Below are positions 1-6,365 of a stretch of 14,997 nt of DNA, piece by piece (positions within the stretch are counted from its first letter, which is position 1; each line of letters opens with the position of its first letter). This DNA comes from an uncultured Oscillospiraceae bacterium. Its GTDB lineage: Bacteria > Bacillota > Clostridia > Oscillospirales > Ruminococcaceae. Location of the stretch: the NCBI GenBank assembly GCA_958403605.1, contig CATXYA010000005.1:1-14997 (forward strand), given 5' to 3'. The notes under the pieces are model-generated. The model had not been told where the DNA came from. It saw only the letters and a program-made list of their open reading frames with translations, and did no database searches. A program made the translations under genes and the position numbers.

Positions 1-386
1 TGCTGCTGGGGCTGGACCCGGAGGGCACCTTGTCCCGCCGGGATGCTTTGGCGCGCGCCGCTGTTTTGCGGGAGACCTTCGGCGCCGCGGTGGTGCTGAC
101 GGGCGTCGCCTTTGCCGAGGGCGGCCACGCCAATGTCTGTGCCGGTGAGGTGGGGGCCGTGTGTGTGCCCTATGACCCGGTGCCGGGCCAATTTCCCGGC
201 ACGGGCGATCTGTTCAGCGCCGCGGTGCTGGGCACGCTGCTGCGCGGCATTTCTCTGCCGCGGGCCATTGGCCGGGCGGCGGATTTCATCTGCGCCTGCG
301 CCGCCGGGGCCGGGGCCGATCCCCGTTTTGGCGTGCCCTTCGAGGCGCAGCTGCCGCGGCTGTATAAAGGAGAGGAACCGGATTGA
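1..386 (+). CDS. Pyridoxamine/pyridoxal kinase, C-terminal part (truncated by window edge)
   Basis: This is the last ~128 residues of a ribokinase-fold (PfkB-type) kinase; the reading frame is open from base 3 and the 5' end lies outside the window. The diagnostic piece is VPGQFPGTGDLFSAAVLG. Its GTGD segment matches the anion hole and catalytic aspartate of the family, and the preceding PGQFPGTGD context is typical of pyridoxal/pyridoxamine kinases of the PdxY/PdxK group, which phosphorylate B6 vitamers in the cytoplasm with ATP. The stop codon overlaps the TTG start of the next gene by two bases, and that gene's ribosome binding site lies inside this coding sequence, so the two are translationally coupled. 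Family membership is well supported. The exact substrate is inferred, because the substrate-binding N-terminus is not visible. Confidence 0.85.
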   Translation, partial: LLGLDPEGTLSRRDALARAAVLRETFGAAVVLTGVAFAEGGHANVCAGEVGAVCVPYDPVPGQFPGTGDLFSAAVLGTLLRGISLPRAIGRAADFICACAAGAGADPRFGVPFEAQLPRLYKGEEPD

Positions 387-883
387 GCATCCCTTTGAAT
401 ATCGTGTTGGTGGAGCCGCAGATCCCACAGAACATGGGCAACATCGCCCGCACCTGCGCCGCTACGGGCGCCCGGCTGCACCTGGTAAAGCCTATGGGCT
501 TTACTGTCGACGACAAAAAACTCAAGCGCGCGGGGCTGGATTACTGGCACCTGCTGGACATCACCTATTATGAGGGCCTGGACGATTTTTTCGCCAAAAA
601 CAGCGGCCCGTTCTACTATTTCACCACCAAAGCGCCCCGGCGCTACACCGACGTGGCCTACCCCTTGGGGGCTTATCTCGTGTTTGGGCGCGAGGACGCG
701 GGGCTGCCGGAGGCGTTGCTGCACGACAACCAGCCCTGGTGCGTGCGCTTGCCCATGCGGGACGGGGCGCGCAGCCTGAACCTTTCCAACACCGTGGCGG
801 TGGGCGTTTACGAGGCCCTGCGCCAACAGGAGTTTGCCGGTCTTTTAGACCACGGCCATCTGCGAAATTACGACTGGGAGTGA
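383..883 (+). CDS. trmL: tRNA (cytidine(34)-2'-O)-methyltransferase, TrmL type (SPOUT)
   Basis: A 166-residue protein, the usual length of TrmL. Proteins of this family use S-adenosylmethionine to 2'-O-methylate the wobble nucleotide of certain tRNA-Leu species. The visible SPOUT signatures are EPQIPQNMGNIARTC near the N-terminus, LVFGREDAGLP in the middle, and LPMRDGARSLNLSNTVAVG towards the C-terminus, which forms the trefoil knot that binds the cofactor. The start is a TTG at 383, chosen because AAAGGAGAGG lies a few bases upstream and the family-typical sequence begins at once (IPLNIVLVEPQ). The start overlaps the stop of the kinase gene and the stop is followed four bases later by the next start, so it sits inside an operon. 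I am confident of the function by family. Confidence 0.93.
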   Translation: MSIPLNIVLVEPQIPQNMGNIARTCAATGARLHLVKPMGFTVDDKKLKRAGLDYWHLLDITYYEGLDDFFAKNSGPFYYFTTKAPRRYTDVAYPLGAYLVFGREDAGLPEALLHDNQPWCVRLPMRDGARSLNLSNTVAVGVYEALRQQEFAGLLDHGHLRNYDWE

Positions 884-887
884 CTGT

Positions 888-1754
888 ATGAGTAAAGTTG
901 CCGTCTTGACGGACTCGGCCTGCGATCTTTCGGCCGAGCTGGAGCGCAAATACCACATCGATATCCTGCCGTTCTTGATCACGGTGGACGGCCAAAGCTA
1001 TACCGAGCGCACGGATTTTTCCTGCGAGGAGTATTACGACATGCTGACGAAATGCGCCGAGATCCCCAAGACGGCGCAGATCACGTCCATCCGCTTTCTG
1101 GAGCAGTTCTGCAAGTATGACGATGAGGGCTACACGGACGTGATCTATGTCTCCATCAACGCCGCGGGCTCCAACACCTACAATTCCGCCCTGCTGGCCA
1201 AAGAGCAGTTTGCGGAGGAGCGCCCCGGCAGCCCGCTTGCCATCCACGTGCTCGACAGCCACACCTACTCCATGGGCTACGGCTGGCCCCTGTGCGTGGC
1301 GGCCAAAAAGCTGGCGGGCGGCGCCGACGTGCTCACCGTGGTGGAATATTTGGAGCAGCAGTTTGCCCGGCGCGAGATCGCGCTCTCCATGTACACGCTG
1401 CGCTTCGCCAAAAAGAGCGGCCGCATCTCCGCCGCCGCCGCGTTTGCCGGCGAGCTGCTGGGCCTCAAGCCCATCATCACCATGATCGACGACACCACCA
1501 AGACGGTGGGCAAGGTGCGCGGCGACAACGCCGTCATGCCCGCGCTGGTGAAGTACGCCAAGGAGCACATGGAGCCGGACGCGCCGTATCTGGTGGGTGG
1601 CACCGACAAGGAAAACTGCAAAATGCTGGCGAAGCTGTGCAAAAAAGAGTTTGGCTACGCGCCTGAAGAGCTGTTTTTGCTGGGGGCCGCCGTTTCCACC
1701 AACACCGGCCCCAATGCCGTTGCCATCGTCTACGACGGCCCGGCCCGGCGCTGA
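888..1754 (+). CDS. DegV family fatty-acid-binding protein
   Basis: A 288-residue protein of normal DegV length. It opens with VAVLTDSACDLS, the family's N-terminal signature, has a serine-containing loop in INAAGSNTYNSA (about residues 90-101), and a second-domain segment AKKSGRISAAAAF followed by LGLKPIITM, where DegV proteins enclose the acyl chain. Members such as the FakB proteins bind a fatty acid and present it to FakA for phosphorylation; other DegV proteins are of unknown use, and no fakA is visible here. The ATG at 888 is preceded by GGGAG seven bases upstream, lying over the end of the trmL gene. Its position four bases after trmL and 21 bases before the glycosyltransferase makes it part of the same operon. 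The bound lipid cannot be told from the sequence. Confidence 0.92.
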   Translation: MSKVAVLTDSACDLSAELERKYHIDILPFLITVDGQSYTERTDFSCEEYYDMLTKCAEIPKTAQITSIRFLEQFCKYDDEGYTDVIYVSINAAGSNTYNSALLAKEQFAEERPGSPLAIHVLDSHTYSMGYGWPLCVAAKKLAGGADVLTVVEYLEQQFARREIALSMYTLRFAKKSGRISAAAAFAGELLGLKPIITMIDDTTKTVGKVRGDNAVMPALVKYAKEHMEPDAPYLVGGTDKENCKMLAKLCKKEFGYAPEELFLLGAAVSTNTGPNAVAIVYDGPARR

Positions 1755-1775
1755 GACCGCAAGGAGGGACCTGTT

Positions 1776-2753
1776 TTGAAAAAAACGCCCATTCTCTATA
1801 TCGTCATCCCCTGCTATAACGAAGAAGCCGTGCTGCCCGTCACCAGCGGTATGTTTCTGGACAAGCTGCGCCAGCTGACCGCCGCGGGCAAGGTCGCCGA
1901 AAGCAGCCGCGTGCTGTTTGTCAACGACGGCTCCAAGGACAAGACCTGGGAGATCATCCAGGGCCTGGCCGCCCAGGACGGGCATTTCGAGGGCGTCAGC
2001 CTCTCGCGCAACCGCGGCCACCAAAACGCCCTGTTGGTGGGCCTGATGACCGCCAAGGACCTGGCGGACGTCACCATCTCCATCGACTGCGACGGCCAGG
2101 ACGACATCAACGCCATGGACCAGATGATCGACGAGTACCTGGCGGGCGTGGACGTGGTGTACGGCGTGCGCTCGAAGCGCACCACGGACACCTGGTTCAA
2201 GCGCACCACCGCCGAAGGGTTTTACAAGGTGATGCGCGCCCTGGGCGCCGAGACGGTGTACAACCACGCCGATTACCGCCTGCTGTCGAAGCGGGCGCTG
2301 GAGGGGCTGGCCCAATTCAAGGAGGTCAACCTGTTTTTGCGCGGCTTGGTGCCCCTGGTGGGATACCGCTGCTCCAGCGTGTACTACGAGCGGGCCGAGC
2401 GATTGGCGGGCGAGAGCCATTATCCGCTGAAAAAGATGCTCTCCTTCGCCTTCGACGGCATCACCAGCTTGTCGGTGAAGCCCATCCGCATCATCACGGG
2501 GCTGGGTTTTTTCATCAGCCTGGTCAGCTGCATCGGCATCGTGTGGGTGCTGCTGACAAAGCTGTTCGGCAGCACAGTGTCCGGCTGGTCCAGCATGATC
2601 TGCGCCATCTTCTTCATGGGCGGCGTGCAGCTGCTGTGCCTGGGCGTCATCGGCGAGTACGTGGGTAAAATTTACAACGAGACAAAGGCCCGTCCGCGGT
2701 TCATCATCGGCGAGACGACCTTTGGCGACGACAAAGAAAAGGAAACACATTAA
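1776..2753 (+). CDS. Family 2 glycosyltransferase, GtrB/DPM1-like, membrane anchored
   Basis: A 325-residue GT-A glycosyltransferase. The N-terminal domain has IVIPCYNEEAVL (residues 9-20), the nucleotide-binding NDGSKD (50-55) and the metal-binding DxD at D104-C-D106 within SIDCDGQDD. Two hydrophobic segments follow at about 239-262 and 269-295, with EYVGKIYNETKARPRF after them. That is the classic layout of bactoprenol glucosyltransferases (GtrB, CsbB, YkcC) and of polyprenyl-phosphate mannosyltransferases. It probably moves a sugar from a nucleotide donor onto undecaprenyl phosphate at the inner face of the membrane for cell-surface decoration. The start is a TTG at 1776, selected because AAGGAGGGA lies six bases upstream and KKTPILYIVIPCYNEE follows directly. 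No flippase or polymer-modifying partner gene is adjacent, so the acceptor remains unknown. Confidence 0.92.
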   Translation: MKKTPILYIVIPCYNEEAVLPVTSGMFLDKLRQLTAAGKVAESSRVLFVNDGSKDKTWEIIQGLAAQDGHFEGVSLSRNRGHQNALLVGLMTAKDLADVTISIDCDGQDDINAMDQMIDEYLAGVDVVYGVRSKRTTDTWFKRTTAEGFYKVMRALGAETVYNHADYRLLSKRALEGLAQFKEVNLFLRGLVPLVGYRCSSVYYERAERLAGESHYPLKKMLSFAFDGITSLSVKPIRIITGLGFFISLVSCIGIVWVLLTKLFGSTVSGWSSMICAIFFMGGVQLLCLGVIGEYVGKIYNETKARPRFIIGETTFGDDKEKETH

Positions 2754-3356
2754 ATGGAAAAAATCGTTTGGAAGGGCGCGACCCTGCTCTCCCCCGTGCC
2801 GCCCGCGCTGGTGAGCTGCGGCACCCTGGAGCAGCCCAACGCCCTCACCATCGCCTGGACGGGCATCCTTAACTCCCAGCCGCCGAAGACGTATATCTCC
2901 GTGCGGCCCGAGCGCTACAGCCACGGGCTGATCAAGGCCGGCGGCGAGTTCGTCATCAACCTGCCCACCGCCGCCATGGTGCGCGCCATCGATTACTGCG
3001 GCGTGCGCAGCGGCCGCGACGAGGACAAGCTGAAAAAGACGGGCCTGACGCCCCTGCCGGTGGAGGGCTTTTCCTGCCCCATGATCGGCGAGAGCCCCCT
3101 TTCCCTGGCCTGCCGGGTGACTGAGGTCGTCCCATTGGGCAGCCATGACATGTTTTTGGCCGATATCGTCAGCGTGCTGGTGGACCCGGCCCTGGTGGGC
3201 GAGGACGGCAAGCTGCGCCTGGCAAAGGCGGGCCTGTGCGCCTACGCCCACGGCGAATACTTCGCCCTGGGCAAAAAGATCGGCGATTTCGGCTTTTTCG
3301 TCAAAAAGAAAAAGAAGAAACCGCAGTATGACCGCAAAAAGGGCAGCCTCACATGA
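2754..3356 (+). CDS. Flavin reductase family protein (FMN-binding split barrel)
   Basis: A 200-residue flavoprotein reductase-like protein that starts directly after the stop codon of the glycosyltransferase gene. Family-typical segments are NALTIAWTGILNSQPPKTYISVRPERYS (about 28-55), where the flavin phosphate is held, EFVINLP, DYCGVRSGRDEDK, GSHDMFLADIVSV and the closing YFALGKKIGDFGFFVKK. Relatives in Clostridia bind FMN and are thought to act as NAD(P)H:flavin oxidoreductases or electron carriers; the donor and partner here are unknown. The C-terminus is odd: six lysines in a row followed by PQYDRKKGSLT. The last five codons and the stop lie inside a strong terminator palindrome that also encodes the end of the convergent acetyltransferase. 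The family call is firm; the exact reaction is inferred. Confidence 0.88.
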   Translation: MEKIVWKGATLLSPVPPALVSCGTLEQPNALTIAWTGILNSQPPKTYISVRPERYSHGLIKAGGEFVINLPTAAMVRAIDYCGVRSGRDEDKLKKTGLTPLPVEGFSCPMIGESPLSLACRVTEVVPLGSHDMFLADIVSVLVDPALVGEDGKLRLAKAGLCAYAHGEYFALGKKIGDFGFFVKKKKKKPQYDRKKGSLT

Positions 3357-3369
3357 GGCTGCCCTTTTT
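3336..3369. terminator. Bidirectional intrinsic terminator inside two convergent coding ends
   Basis: A perfect inverted repeat: AAAAA plus GGGCAGCCTC on the left, a four-base loop ACAT, then GAGGCTGCCC plus TTTTT. That is 10 GC-rich pairs extended by five A-T pairs, with a T-run on either strand, so it can end transcripts arriving from both sides. Both stop codons fall in it: the plus-strand TGA at 3354-3356 and the minus-strand TGA read from 3349-3351. Because the repeat is symmetrical, both proteins end in K-K-G-S-L plus one residue. Confidence 0.93.
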
Positions 3370-3828
3370 CTCATAATCCACGATCGTCAAATGATCCTGC
3401 AGCTGCCTTTCCTCTCCCGTCCGGTGGTAGCCCAGCTTTTCATAGAGGTGGCACAGCTTGGCTTCTTCCTGGATGGTGTCCAGCTGCCAGACGGCGGTCT
3501 GCGGATAACACCCTTCTACAGCCCGCAGTGCCTGCTGGGCAAACCCTTTGCCCCAGAATTCCGGCAAAAGGAAGATGGGTGAAATACGGCACCGCGCCTG
3601 CGGCAGCCGCACCACCCGCACCGCGCCGATCTTTTGCGTGCCCAGACAGAGAAAATAGTAATCCGTCTCCGGCTGTTTCATCCGCCGCTCGACCTTTTCC
3701 AGCGGCTCCGCGCCGGGATTGGTGGCAGTATCGTGGTAAGTCTCCAGCAACTGCCGGAAAGCGGCCAACTGCATGCGGTGCAGTTCCGCGCAGTCCTTCC
3801 ACTCCGCCTTTTGCAGGGTGATCTCCAC
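3349..3828 (-). CDS. GNAT family N-acetyltransferase
   Basis: A 159-residue acetyl-CoA-dependent acetyltransferase. The core motif A is seen in ISPIFLLPEFWGKGFAQQALRAVE (about residues 84-107), with the G-K-G-F pyrophosphate-binding turn. Motif B is in AKLCHLYEKLGYHRTGEERQ, the usual place for the late tyrosine. The start is taken as a GTG (read from 3826-3828), preceded by a GGGGAGGAGAGG purine block a few bases upstream; a homologous beginning (EITLQKAEWKDCAELHRM) follows at once. It is the third gene of an azlC-azlD-GNAT unit on the minus strand, 44 bases after azlD, and ends inside the shared terminator hairpin. Its substrate is unknown. The gene order might hint at an amino acid or amine, but that is only a guess from position. 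Confidence 0.87.
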   Translation of the reverse strand: MEITLQKAEWKDCAELHRMQLAAFRQLLETYHDTATNPGAEPLEKVERRMKQPETDYYFLCLGTQKIGAVRVVRLPQARCRISPIFLLPEFWGKGFAQQALRAVEGCYPQTAVWQLDTIQEEAKLCHLYEKLGYHRTGEERQLQDHLTIVDYEKKGSLM

Positions 3829-3872
3829 CGGCCTCTCCTCCCCTTGCGATTTTCCAAATTACCGATCTCTGT

Positions 3873-4196
3873 TCACACAAACACCACCTGCATCAGCAGC
3901 ATGTACAGCGCGGTGCCCGCGCCCACGCTGAGCAGCGTGTTGCGCTTCCAGACGTGCAGCGCCACCACGGCGGCCAGGGCCAGCAGCTCCGGCAGGCCGT
4001 GGGACGCCGCGGCCAGCGGCACGTCCTTGAGGCAGTACACCACCAGCATCGCCATCACCGCGCCGGGCAGCACCTTGCCCAGATACGCCAAAAACGGCGG
4101 CAGCGGCTTGCCCGCGGGCATCAGAACAAACGGCGCGGCCCGTGTCAGAATAGTGGCCAACGCAATGAGCGCCACCACGCCTAAGGTTTTCAGCAT
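3873..4196 (-). CDS. azlD: AzlD family branched-chain amino acid export protein, small subunit
   Basis: A 107-residue hydrophobic protein with about four predicted membrane segments, the normal AzlD size. Family marks are ALATILTRAAPFVL near the N-terminus and FLAYLGKVLPGAVMAMLVVYCLKDV in the middle. AzlD and AzlC together form a membrane exporter of branched-chain amino acids (BrnFE in Corynebacterium). The start is the ATG read from 4194-4196, which overlaps the end of azlC by seven bases (ATGCTGA), a standard arrangement for this pair that couples their translation. A longer frame open as far as 4517 is an overlap with azlC and is not used. Function is by family; the transported substrate is not provable from the sequence. 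Confidence 0.92.
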   Translation of the reverse strand: MLKTLGVVALIALATILTRAAPFVLMPAGKPLPPFLAYLGKVLPGAVMAMLVVYCLKDVPLAAASHGLPELLALAAVVALHVWKRNTLLSVGAGTALYMLLMQVVFV

Positions 4197-4897
4197 GCTG
4201 CCGCCTCCTGTTCCCGCTCCCGCCGCTCGATGGGCCCGCGCAGGAGCAGCAGCGCCCCCACGATGGCCGCCATGGCGGGCAGGATGAAGTTGGACGGGCC
4301 AAACAGCCACAGGCATGCCGCGCTGGCGGCAAACCCGGCCAGGGCGGGACGGTGTTCCCTGCCCTGCAGCCATTGGCCCGTGACGATGGAGGCGAACAAC
4401 GCCGTCATCACAAATTCGATGCCTGCGGTGTTGAAGGGCAGCGCGCCGCCCACGGCGGCTCCCACCGCGGTGGCGATCACCCAATAGCTTTGGTCCAGCG
4501 CCGAGACCCACGTCCAAAACACAGGCGGCTCTATGCCCTCGGGCACCGGGGCGGAAACGTTGACGGAAAACGTCTCGTCCGTGAGCGAAAACACCAAATA
4601 CGGCAGGCGTTTACCCGCCGTGCGGTAACGCTCCAGCATGGAGAGCGCGTAAAACAGATGCCGCGCGTTAATCATCAGCGCCAGAAAAAACGCGCCGATG
4701 GGGTCTCCGCCCGCCAGCAGCGGCACCGCCGCGTACTGCATGGAGCCCGCGTACACCACCAGGCTCATCAGCACGGCCAGCCACCAGGGATACCCGGCGC
4801 TGTCCATCAAAATGCCGTACGCCATCCCCAAAAACAAATAGCCCGTCAGCACGGGCACCGTGTGGGGAAAGGCCGCTCTGGCCGCCTGCAAGCGCAT
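4190..4897 (-). CDS. azlC: AzlC family branched-chain amino acid export permease
   Basis: A 235-residue integral membrane protein with the typical AzlC opening AARAAFPHTVPVLTGYLFLGMAYGIL and the conserved SLVVYAGSMQYAAV, FLALMINARHLFYALSML and LVFSLTDETFSVN segments. Those loops, rich in N, R, H and D/E, are the family's signature. It is the large subunit of the AzlCD exporter for leucine, isoleucine, valine and analogues. The start ATG (read from 4895-4897) has GGAGAG nine bases upstream. It heads the azlC-azlD-GNAT unit. Transcription probably begins at the extended -10 promoter at 4930-4935, on the strand opposite the queT promoter. No Lrp-type regulator gene is adjacent, so control by amino acids is not evident. 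Confidence 0.93.
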   Translation of the reverse strand: MRLQAARAAFPHTVPVLTGYLFLGMAYGILMDSAGYPWWLAVLMSLVVYAGSMQYAAVPLLAGGDPIGAFFLALMINARHLFYALSMLERYRTAGKRLPYLVFSLTDETFSVNVSAPVPEGIEPPVFWTWVSALDQSYWVIATAVGAAVGGALPFNTAGIEFVMTALFASIVTGQWLQGREHRPALAGFAASAACLWLFGPSNFILPAMAAIVGALLLLRGPIERREREQEAAAC

Positions 4898-4929
4898 GGG
4901 ACGTCACTCTCCAGAAAAAGAATGGAAAT

Positions 4930-4958
4930 AGTATAGCACATTTTCCCGATTTGTGCTA
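4930..4958 (-). promoter_or_regulatory. Promoter of azlC-azlD-GNAT (extended -10)
   Basis: Read on the minus strand: TATACT (from 4930-4935) preceded by TG plus one base, giving the extended -10 TGCTATACT. A weak -35 TAGCAC (from 4953-4958) lies 17 bases upstream. It points at azlC about 33 bases downstream. Its boxes interlock with those of the queT promoter on the other strand. Confidence 0.6.
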
Positions 4959-4960
4959 TA
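4932..4960. repeat. Inverted repeat shared by the divergent azlC and queT promoters
   Basis: TATAGCACA (4932-4940) and TGTGCTATA (4952-4960) form perfect 9-base arms around an 11-base spacer. Each arm supplies an extended -10 core for one strand and the weak -35 for the other. It may simply be symmetrical promoter DNA, or it may also be an operator; the sequence alone cannot separate these. Confidence 0.8.
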
Positions 4961-4962
4961 TT
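4934..4962 (+). promoter_or_regulatory. Promoter of queT-HAD (extended -10)
   Basis: The extended -10 TGCTATATT has its hexamer at 4957-4962, with a weak -35 TAGCAC at 4934-4939 and exactly 17 bases between. The expected start of the transcript, about 4969-4970, lies just before the riboswitch-like leader that begins around 4971. This placement supports both calls. Confidence 0.6.
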
Positions 4963-4970
4963 GTCACATA

Positions 4971-5079
4971 CAGGCAACTTTGGGGGCAGAAGCTCTCTTT
5001 TAGGCCTGCCGCGGGCTTTGCCCCGCGGACACCTGCGCGGGATTGGCGATGCCGCGCGGGTAAAATGATTTCGCTGGAG
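4971..5079 (+). promoter_or_regulatory. preQ1 riboswitch, class III-like, in the queT leader
   Basis: The ~118-base leader of queT has CAGGC (4971-4975) pairing with GCCTG (5004-5008), enclosing GCAACTTT and ending in TTTTAGGC. A 7-bp hairpin (CCGCGGG 5009-5015 with CCCGCGG 5022-5028) follows, then a GC-rich helix (5032-5040 with 5052-5060), and TAAAAT just before the ribosome binding site. The stretch ATTGGCGA (5042-5049) can pair with TCGCTGG (5071-5077), which covers the start of the CTGGAG ribosome binding site, so binding could switch translation. The blocks GCAACTT, TTTTAGGC, TTGGCG and AAAAT...GGAG agree with what I remember of the Faecalibacterium preQ1-III aptamer upstream of queT. 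preQ1 is a queuosine precursor, which fits the downstream transporter. The class assignment is from memory plus context, not a covariance search. Confidence 0.75.
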
Positions 5080-5087
5080 TATTTGCT

Positions 5088-5603
5088 ATGACGAGTAACC
5101 TTGTCCGCCTTGTCCGCGCCGCGCTGATTGCCGGCATCTATGTGGCCTTATGCCTGGCACTGCAGCCTTTTTCTTACGGGCCCGTCCAGGTGCGCGTCAG
5201 CGAGGCGCTGACACTGCTGCCCTTGTTCACCCCGGACGCCATCTGGGCCGTCACGCTGGGCTGCTTCCTCAGCAACCTGTTCAGCATGAGCCCCTGGGAC
5301 ATGCTGTTCGGCACGCTGGCCACCTTCCTGGCGGCGGTGATGACCTGGAAGCTGCGCGGCATCCGTGTCAAGGGGCTGCCCTTGGCGGCCTGCCTGCCCC
5401 CCATCCTGGTGAACGCCGTGGTGGTGGGCGCGGAGATCACGTATATTTTTATGCCGGAGACGGCCAGCCTGCCGGTGCTGGCGTTCAATATGCTGACTGT
5501 GGGCCTGGGGCAGGCGGTCAGCTGCGGGGTGCTGGGATTGGCCCTGGTGTCCCTGATCGAGCGGCAGCCCCAACTGCGGCAGCTGTTTGGAGAAGTGACA
5601 TGA
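5088..5603 (+). CDS. queT: QueT family queuosine precursor transporter (ECF S-component)
   Basis: A 171-residue membrane protein. Family-typical pieces are VRAALIAGIYVALCLALQPFSYGPVQVRVSEALTLLPLF at the N-terminus, TLGCFLSNLFS, and DMLFGTLATFLAAVMTWKLRG, followed by further hydrophobic helices to about residue 163. QueT proteins are the substrate-binding S-component of an energy-coupling-factor transporter that imports preQ0/preQ1 or related queuosine precursors. The shared EcfA/EcfA'/EcfT module must be encoded elsewhere, since none is in this window. The ATG at 5088 is preceded by CTGGAG, eight bases upstream. The preQ1-like riboswitch leader supports the function independently. The stop overlaps the HAD start as ATGA, so the two genes are translationally coupled. 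Confidence 0.93.
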   Translation: MTSNLVRLVRAALIAGIYVALCLALQPFSYGPVQVRVSEALTLLPLFTPDAIWAVTLGCFLSNLFSMSPWDMLFGTLATFLAAVMTWKLRGIRVKGLPLAACLPPILVNAVVVGAEITYIFMPETASLPVLAFNMLTVGLGQAVSCGVLGLALVSLIERQPQLRQLFGEVT

Positions 5604-6238
5604 CCCTTGCCACCGTGATCTGGGATTGGAACGGCACCTTGCTGGACGACGTCGCCCTGTGCGCCCGCCTGCTGGACGAACTGCTGGCGCGCCACGGCTA
5701 CCCGCCCTTGGGCGGCGTGGAGGCGTACCGCGGAGTATTCGGGTTTCCCATTCGGGATTATTACCAGCGCGCGGGGTTCGATTTTTCCCGCCATCCGTAT
5801 GAGGAGCTGGCGGCGGAATGGTTTGCGGCCTACACTGCCGCGCGGCTTCGCTGTCCCTTGCAGCCCGGTGCGCGGGATGTCTTGGCCGAGCTGCAAACGC
5901 GCGGCATGCGGCAGGTGGTCTTGTCGGCGTCCCGGGAAGATGCGCTGACGGCCGAGCTGGCCTATTTCGGCCTGGACGGCTATTTTGAAGCGGTGCTGGG
6001 CCTGGGTGATTTTTACGCCCACAGCAAAGTGGCGCGCGGCGCCGCCTGGCTGGCCGCCAGCGGCCTGGACCCCGCCGAAGCCGTGCTGGCGGGCGACACC
6101 CTTCACGATTGGGAGGTGGCTCAGGCCCTGGGCACCGGGTGCGTCCTTTTCTCCGGCGGCCATCAGCCGCCCCAGACGCTTGCCGCCACCGGCGCGCCGG
6201 TGATCGGCCGGCTGCCGGAACTGTTACCGCTCCTCTAA
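5600..6238 (+). CDS. HAD family hydrolase with D-x-N motif I
   Basis: A 212-residue haloacid dehalogenase-fold protein with an alpha-helical cap of the phosphoglycolate phosphatase type. Motif I is VIWDWNGTLLDD (D9-W-N11), motif II is VVLSAS (serine ~114), motif III has the lysine in HSKVARG, and motif IV is AGDTLHDWEVA. The nucleophile aspartate, serine, lysine and acidic pair are all present, but the second motif-I aspartate, normally the general acid/base, is asparagine. WDWNGTL-type HADs form a recognisable subgroup in my memory, so the change is probably not a sequencing error, but it may lower or alter phosphatase activity. The start overlaps the queT stop (ATGA). Position suggests a link with queuosine salvage, for example dephosphorylation of a nucleotide form, but this is inference. 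A terminator follows. Confidence 0.88.
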   Translation: MTLATVIWDWNGTLLDDVALCARLLDELLARHGYPPLGGVEAYRGVFGFPIRDYYQRAGFDFSRHPYEELAAEWFAAYTAARLRCPLQPGARDVLAELQTRGMRQVVLSASREDALTAELAYFGLDGYFEAVLGLGDFYAHSKVARGAAWLAASGLDPAEAVLAGDTLHDWEVAQALGTGCVLFSGGHQPPQTLAATGAPVIGRLPELLPLL

Positions 6239-6248
6239 AGCTCTTGTT

Positions 6249-6277
6249 TCCCGCCTCTTCGGAGGCGGGATTTTTTT
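6249..6277 (+). terminator. Intrinsic terminator after the queT-HAD operon
   Basis: A 9-bp stem, TCCCGCCTC (6249-6257) with GAGGCGGGA (6262-6270), is closed by a C(TTCG)G tetraloop and followed by seven T residues (6271-6277). It lies 11 bases after the HAD stop codon. Confidence 0.95.
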
Positions 6278-6304
6278 GCCCCAGCGCGGACGGCGTTCCC
6301 CCAC

Positions 6305-6333
6305 TTCTCAATCGGCAGCGGATACTGTATAAT
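6305..6333 (+). promoter_or_regulatory. Promoter of the LUD-domain gene
   Basis: A perfect -10 TATAAT (6328-6333) stands 17 bases after a weak -35 TTCTCA (6305-6310). The predicted start at about 6340 leaves a short leader with GGGAGGGG before the ATG at 6366. It lies directly after the upstream terminator, so the gene is probably its own transcription unit. Confidence 0.7.
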
Positions 6334-6365
6334 AGAAATAACAATTATGATTGGGAGGGGTTTTG

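Noticed and set aside
621..3374. A 917-codon open frame on the minus strand
   Set aside because: It runs opposite trmL, degV, the glycosyltransferase and the flavin reductase, all of which have family motifs and ribosome binding sites. Its composition (His, Gln, Gly and Ala rich) is the typical shadow of GC-rich coding DNA.
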